Shown here piece after piece: positions 59,365-64,000 of a DNA stretch of 64,000 nt. Made by a program: the position numbers and the translations under genes. Under the pieces are notes generated by a model that saw only the letters and a program-made list of their open reading frames with translations, did not search any database and was not told the DNA's origin. The stretch is taken from NCBI GenBank assembly GCA_023935145.1, contig CM043699.1, forward strand, positions 71,395,638 to 71,459,637. Direction: 5' to 3'. Source of the stretch: Bretschneidera sinensis. Taxonomy: Eukaryota; Streptophyta; Magnoliopsida; Brassicales; Akaniaceae. Position 1 is the stretch's first letter. Every line of letters starts with the position of its first letter.

Positions 59365-60592
59365 TGTTGTGAGTTTTAAATTACTCGCAAGCGCATGAGT
59401 CGTTTGCAATATAGTGTTGTGCAAGTGCGAGGTCGAATCCACAGGGAATTGCGTTGTGAAAATATAATTTTATCTAAACTAACCTTATCTTAAACTAGTT
59501 CCGAATTTTGAATTGTATTTTGCAAAATAAATATAAACTAAGCTAAATTTATTTAAAAACAAATGATAAAAACACTAAGGTTTCTGAATTCACCCCACCA
59601 AAGTAAAGCATATATCTTCATGTTCTATATAAAAATAATCTATCAAACCATTCCATGAATCCAACTTTAAACAAATCACAACAAATATCCCAATTAAACC
59701 AAAACAATCCAATGTATCCGCTTTTAACAAATCACAAAGGATATCCAATTTAATCAAAAATGATTCGATGTATCCACCAAATGAAACACAAGGAATATCC
59801 AACAAAACAATTTAAATGCAACAAATCATAAGATTTTACTCAAATAATTGAATAGAAAATTTATACTAAAAAACATTAGAATTGTATAAACAAATCTGAA
59901 AATATTATGCCAAACAACGGCGAGGCTTCATCTTCAACCTTAGCTGAAGATTTTAGCCACTCCTAATCATGAAACTAAAGTTCACGATAACAGTGCTAAA
60001 CATTGAACTTTAAAACTAACAAAAGCAGTAAATTAAAAACTGACTATACATGGGGAGAAATTCCACTCGCTGTTGGGCTGCGCTTCCCCTCGTGGTAGCA
60101 AAGCCTTCGAGATCCACCAAAATGCAAGCAGAAGTCGTCAAGATTGCACACCGAATGATGAAGTGAGATGGGACTTTTATAGGGGAATTCTCGGAGTACA
60201 ACGGGTTGCAAATTCGATGTGGGGTACTGCCCGAGTGCGCTCGATCGTAGCTTGATGCGCTCGATTGCATGTGCGCTCGATCGCATGTGGTGCGCTCAAG
60301 CGTAGAATGGTGATTTCTGGTTGATGTGGGATGTTGCACTTGTGCTCGTTCGTAGGCTGGTGCGCTCGAGCGCAGGTGCGCTTGATCGTATGTCTCGTGC
60401 GCTCGATCGCACTAAGCATCCTAAACTTTTGCTCTTTAAGCTTGACAACTCCTATAATGCTTCATTTTCTCCCCAAACCTATAAAAATACAGAAAACACA
60501 AAAAAAAACATAAAATAAAGTGAAATAATACAAACTAAAAGCTTAACAAATATAAATGAAGGGCTTAAATATGCAATATTTAACACTCATCA
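59365..60592 (-). mobile_element. 5' LTR of element B
   Basis: 1228 bp, co-linear with the 3' LTR with few changes. Confidence 0.85.
60174..60413 (-). promoter_or_regulatory. snRNA-type promoter module in B 5' LTR
   Basis: Minus strand: TATAAAAG (60,174-60,181), a 33-bp gap, ACCCCACATCG (60,215-60,225; one change), GCGATCGAGCGCAC-type palindromes, a second degenerate USE (60,322-60,332) and more palindromes. This LTR should drive the B transcript. Confidence 0.6.
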
Positions 60593-61936
60593 GTGTGTTC
60601 CCAATGGTGCTAAGTTGAGAAAGAAAATATTGAGAAAGGCACGTGATGATGTATATTCGATGCACTCGAGTAATAATAATATGTATAGAGAATTGAGATA
60701 GAATTACTGGTGGTCAGGATTAAAGAGGGATGTAGTTGAATATATTTCTAGATGTTTGGTTTGTCAGTAAGTGAAGTCAGAGAATAAACATCCAGGAGGC
60801 TTACTACAACCTCTTCTTGTGCTGGAATGACCATAGAAAAATGTGAGTATGAATTTTGTGTCTAGATTTTCCCATAGCCAGAGAGGTCACGATACAGTGT
60901 GTGTGATAGTAGATAGACTTTCTAAGTCATCTCAATTTGTTTCTAATTAAAACTAATTAGAATCTTAAAAAGTTGGTTGAATTACATGTAGCTGAGATTG
61001 TGAGGTTGCATGGAGTACCATTGAGCATAGTGTCAAATAGAGATGCTAGATTTACATCTTGGTTTTGGAGAAGCTTTCTGAAAGCCACGGGTACATAGTT
61101 ACAATTTAGTACAACTTTTCATCCTCAAACAGATGAACAGGCAGAAAGGATTATTAGAGTACTAGAAGATATGTTGAGGGAAAAGATGATGAGTTCTCAA
61201 TAAATTGGGATGTTTACTTGCCATTAATTGAATTTGCTTATAATAATCAACACTAATTTAGTATTGGAATGACACCGTTTGAGGCATTGTATGGTAGGAG
61301 GTGTAGAACTCCTATATGTTGGGAAGAAGTGAAAGAGAGAAATATATTTCGTCTATAAATTATTGAGTTAACGATTGAGAGGATCAAACTAGTTAGAGAG
61401 AACCTTGAAGCAGTACATAGTAGACTGAATAGCTATGCTGATAATAGAAGAAAACCTCTTAAGTTTCAAGTAGGTGATTGGATGCATTTGAAAATATCTC
61501 CATGAAAAGGTGTGTTGAGGGTCAAAAAGAAAATAAAGTTGAGTCCAAGGTATGTGAGACCTTATGAGGTTATTGAGAAAGTTGGGCTAGTTGTGTATAG
61601 CCTGGAATTACCTTAGAGTTAAAGCAGTTACATAACATATTTCACGTTTCACTTTGGTGAAAGCACTTACATGATGAATCTCTTAATATTTCAAGCCAAG
61701 CTGTAGAAATTCAGGAAGATTTAACTTTTATACAAGTACTAGTGAGAATTTTAGACAGAAAAGAATAAGTCTTGTGTAATAAAGTAATTCCATTGGTTTA
61801 AGTATCATGCCAGAACAAATATGTTGAAGAAATTACATGGGAGCATGAGACAAGAATGAGGAAAGAGTATCCCCAGCTTTTTCATAAATTACGTAAGAAA
61901 ATTTTGGGGATGAAATTTTTATAAAGTGGGTAGAAT
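60593..61936 (+). pseudogene. Integrase and chromodomain of element A, downstream part
   Basis: It resumes just past B with VPNGAKLRKKILRKARDD, then YWWSGLKRDVVEYISRCLVC (zinc-binding region) and further core sequence broken by stops. Near 61,590-61,760 the tail shows HNIFHVSL, EIQEDLTF and RILDRKE, then the chromodomain CQNKYVEEITWEHETRMRKE followed by YPQLFHKLRKK. The order and motifs are those of Tekay chromoviruses. At least eight stops or frameshifts make it non-functional. Confidence 0.8.
61923..61936 (+). other. Polypurine tract of element A
   Basis: AAAGTGGGTAGAAT directly before the 3' LTR. Confidence 0.8.
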
Positions 61937-63367
61937 TGTAATATCCACCTTCTTAAAGTAAGGGTAAAAAAGTAATTTGATAGATATTACATGGAATTAA
62001 AATAATATATATGAAAAAATTATTATTGAATAAAATAATATTTTTTTAAAAACGTGTAGTTGTTAAGAAGAATGAAAAAGAAAAAGAAAGAAAAATAAAA
62101 AAGAAAAAAGAAGTGCAGTTGTTACAAAGAAAGAAAAAGAAAAAAAAGGCGTGCAAACACCTAGAGTCCAGGTGTAAGTTGCCAACATGCAAAGAAATGC
62201 ATGTTGGACAGCATGATATGAAAAACGGTGGAGGCAGGGGAAAAGGTTAATATAAAATGTAATTTTTCGTTTTTGTTTTACTTTTCTTACCAAATCCTGT
62301 TTGGTTTCCTTCTTTCTTCAATTCAATTTACTCATTTTCTTTAAACACCTGAAGACTCAAAGAAAAGTTGGAATATTAAAATTTTGAAGAAGTTTAAGGG
62401 AGAATTTTTAAGAGATGCGAGGGAAGCTTTAAGAAAAACAAAAAGTAATAATGTGTATTTTATTTTTGAAATTATACATACATGAAATTATATAGAATTG
62501 GATGTGGAAATTTAAAGGGTATGAATTATGGAAGAATTGAAGAAAAAAATAGAAATTTTAATCTAAATATTATGTCAGGTGTTGACGATCAACAATAAGA
62601 TGAAATTGCTGAAAAGAGCAGAAAAAGCAAGGAGGTGATCTACGAGTAGCTTTAAGTGATAGATAAATGAGTCTCACAAAGAGAGATATGATGATAAAGA
62701 AATATGAAAGTATGATATGATAAGAATTATATATGTTGTGAACCTCATAATGAGGTAAATAATGAGGTTGAATTGATAGTCTCAAGATGATTAAATATAT
62801 GAGAAGAAAGATTGATATATTTGATGATTAATTTAAGAAGAAATTGATAAATGATGAGGATTACGATATGAGTAGTGATAATAGAATGTTATTATCGAAT
62901 TATATGGGATATAGATGAATGAATATTGGAAGACTATTTGAACAATTGAATTATAAAATGTGACTGAAATTACACAAATTGAATACTTCTAGTAAATTTA
63001 ATTCATTGAGCTTGTGAATATTACTCCTCATTGTTAAATAATCTCAGGTAGCAGGCAATACAAATAGATTGTTGAGTTGTGATTCAGACTAAGTGATTAT
63101 CTGTAAGCCTCGTGGTCCACATCCTCAGACTAATGGAAAGAAAAAAAATATTTGTAAATATTCATGCATAATATGTTATATATATATATATATTATTTCA
63201 GTTGAAATTTTAATAATGCAACTCCCCTGTTGAGGGTTGAGGATTGATGAATAGATATATATAATTTCAGTTGATGTTTTTATATTGTTGCATATATTTG
63301 TCATGTTGGGATTTCAAAACATGACGACACCGTCTTGGGGGTGGCCAACCCGAGATGGGTCGTTACA
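61937..63367 (+). mobile_element. 3' LTR of element A
   Basis: 1431 bp, TGTAATATCC... to ...GGGTCGTTACA. It lacks the 858-bp segment with the 60-bp repeats. The junction is near 62,653, at a TGATAG word. Confidence 0.9.
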
Positions 63368-63372
63368 ACTCT

Positions 63373-64000
63373 CCTACTAAAACCATCAACTTAGGGCCTA
63401 TACCACTAGGCTAGAATGATCATTTCACTTCAAAGGGCCTTCACACAAAACTCAAATCCGAATGTGTTATCTGTTGACACTGTGGTTTGCTCACACTTGT
63501 TCAGTTAAAGCCAACTCTTAGTTAGGGAAATCCATTTCCCCTCTCAAGATGACAACCTTGCTCTTCACAAGGAAGCCACTAATCCGTATGCCTCAACACT
63601 ACGATCGATCCTGGGCCTTCAATGCCTTATAAAGCACCACTTTAACCTAAAACTAGAAGAACTGAACCAATATTCTTGGCCAAAGTCCTCAAATCCAACA
63701 CTGAACCAAATGCCAACTCCTATCCAAAATGAATCAAGTACCACACCTAACGATAACCACACAAAAACACTACCAATGTGCTCACTGACTAGGTCTTATG
63801 TGCAAGTCCGTCCTCTTCGATAAGCACACCAGCCTATGCTTGAAAGTGCCCCTATGAAACATAACTATGTATGTTTCATGGTGTTGTGCTCTCTTGAGCT
63901 AGTAACCACACACGCACTATATGCCTAAGTTGGTCGATTAGTCGAAATCGTAGAACTAAAGTCACAATTCAAACCTCGATCCAAGTATGTTCATATTGGA
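63373..64000. other. Flank, probably more internal DNA of element H
   Basis: It continues the sequence interrupted at 42,162. No frame with motifs was found. Confidence 0.4.

Larger units (their letters stand above)
47885..60592 (-). mobile_element. Athila-like element B, nested in A
   Basis: A 12.7-kb minus-strand element inserted in A's integrase. LTRs: 59,365-60,592 (5') and 47,885-49,087 (3'), with ends TGATGAG.../...CACAACA. Flanks TTGTG/GTGTG (4 of 5). Order on the minus strand: tRNA-Asp-type primer site, gag, protease, reverse transcriptase, RNase H, integrase, non-coding 3' region, purine tract. It contains two solo LTRs. The LTRs look closely alike by eye and most domains keep long open runs, so B is younger than A. 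Several stops and frameshifts mean it is no longer autonomous. No env-like frame was seen. Confidence 0.9.
42168..63367 (+). mobile_element. Ty3/gypsy Tekay-like element A, host of nested B
   Basis: A 21.2-kb span flanked by a perfect ACTCT duplication (42,163-42,167 and 63,368-63,372). Structure: 5' LTR 42,168-44,475; primer-binding site; gag; protease; reverse transcriptase; RNase H; integrase (split by B at 47,884/60,593); chromodomain; purine tract; 3' LTR 61,937-63,367. The LTR start TGTAAT, the initiator-Met primer site, the conserved HNIFHVSL...EDLTF...ILDRKE stretch and the terminal chromodomain all fit the Tekay/Del chromovirus clade. Stops and frameshifts throughout make it inactive. 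Confidence 0.9.

Overview
This window is nuclear DNA of a flowering plant, most likely a eudicot. It is AT-rich, with one intron-split plant gene relic set in a thick layer of nested transposons of plant families: Tekay-like, Reina-like and Athila-like Ty3/gypsy elements, hAT miniature elements, a CACTA end and probable Sirevirus-like copia LTR fragments. No intact protein-coding gene, tRNA or rRNA was recognised. Nearly every open frame over 60 codons is a transposon remnant or a chance frame in a repeat.

Layout. 1-8.2 kb: old LTR fragments, a 313-bp shrunken solo LTR (2958-3270), a decayed LTR element (4.2-6.1 kb), tandem AT-rich repeats and telomere-like repeats. 8.26-11.5 kb: a long minus-strand LTR and a CACTA terminus. 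11,556-26,158: Ty3/gypsy chromovirus E (minus strand, TSD TACAT). It holds a hAT MITE in its 3' LTR, and a coding-free LTR element D (12,664-21,637) sits inside its chromodomain region. 27,154-28,124: a non-autonomous hAT element in an intron of the host gene relic. 28,231-33,960: a 16-exon minus-strand relic of a plant acylaminoacyl-peptidase-like prolyl oligopeptidase gene, with frameshifts, lost splice sites, no in-frame start and no final exon. 34,322-41,269: an LTR of an old element H, split by gag-only Athila-like element C (34,949-40,276). 42,168-63,367: Tekay-like element A (plus strand, TSD ACTCT). Its integrase is interrupted by Athila-like element B (47,885-60,592, minus strand), and B in turn carries two solo LTRs (50,067-51,435, TSD ATGAA; 55,889-57,834, TSD CTTGG).

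The most unusual signal lies in the LTR promoters of B, of C and of the 50,067 solo LTR. Each has a sequence matching the plant snRNA-gene upstream sequence element (USE, consensus RTCCCACATCG). It sits exactly 33 bp upstream of a TATA box, the spacing of Pol II-type plant snRNA promoters. Further USE copies follow upstream, with arrays of a TCGA-centred palindrome (such as TGCGCTCGATCGCA) between them. This suggests LTR retrotransposons that use an snRNA-type promoter. Other LTRs in the window carry different palindromic arrays (CAGTCGACTG-like) or a CCCAGCGCCTC array near their promoters.

Limits: LTR ends and TSDs were read by eye. Family names rest on motifs, primer-binding sites and domain order, not on database searches.
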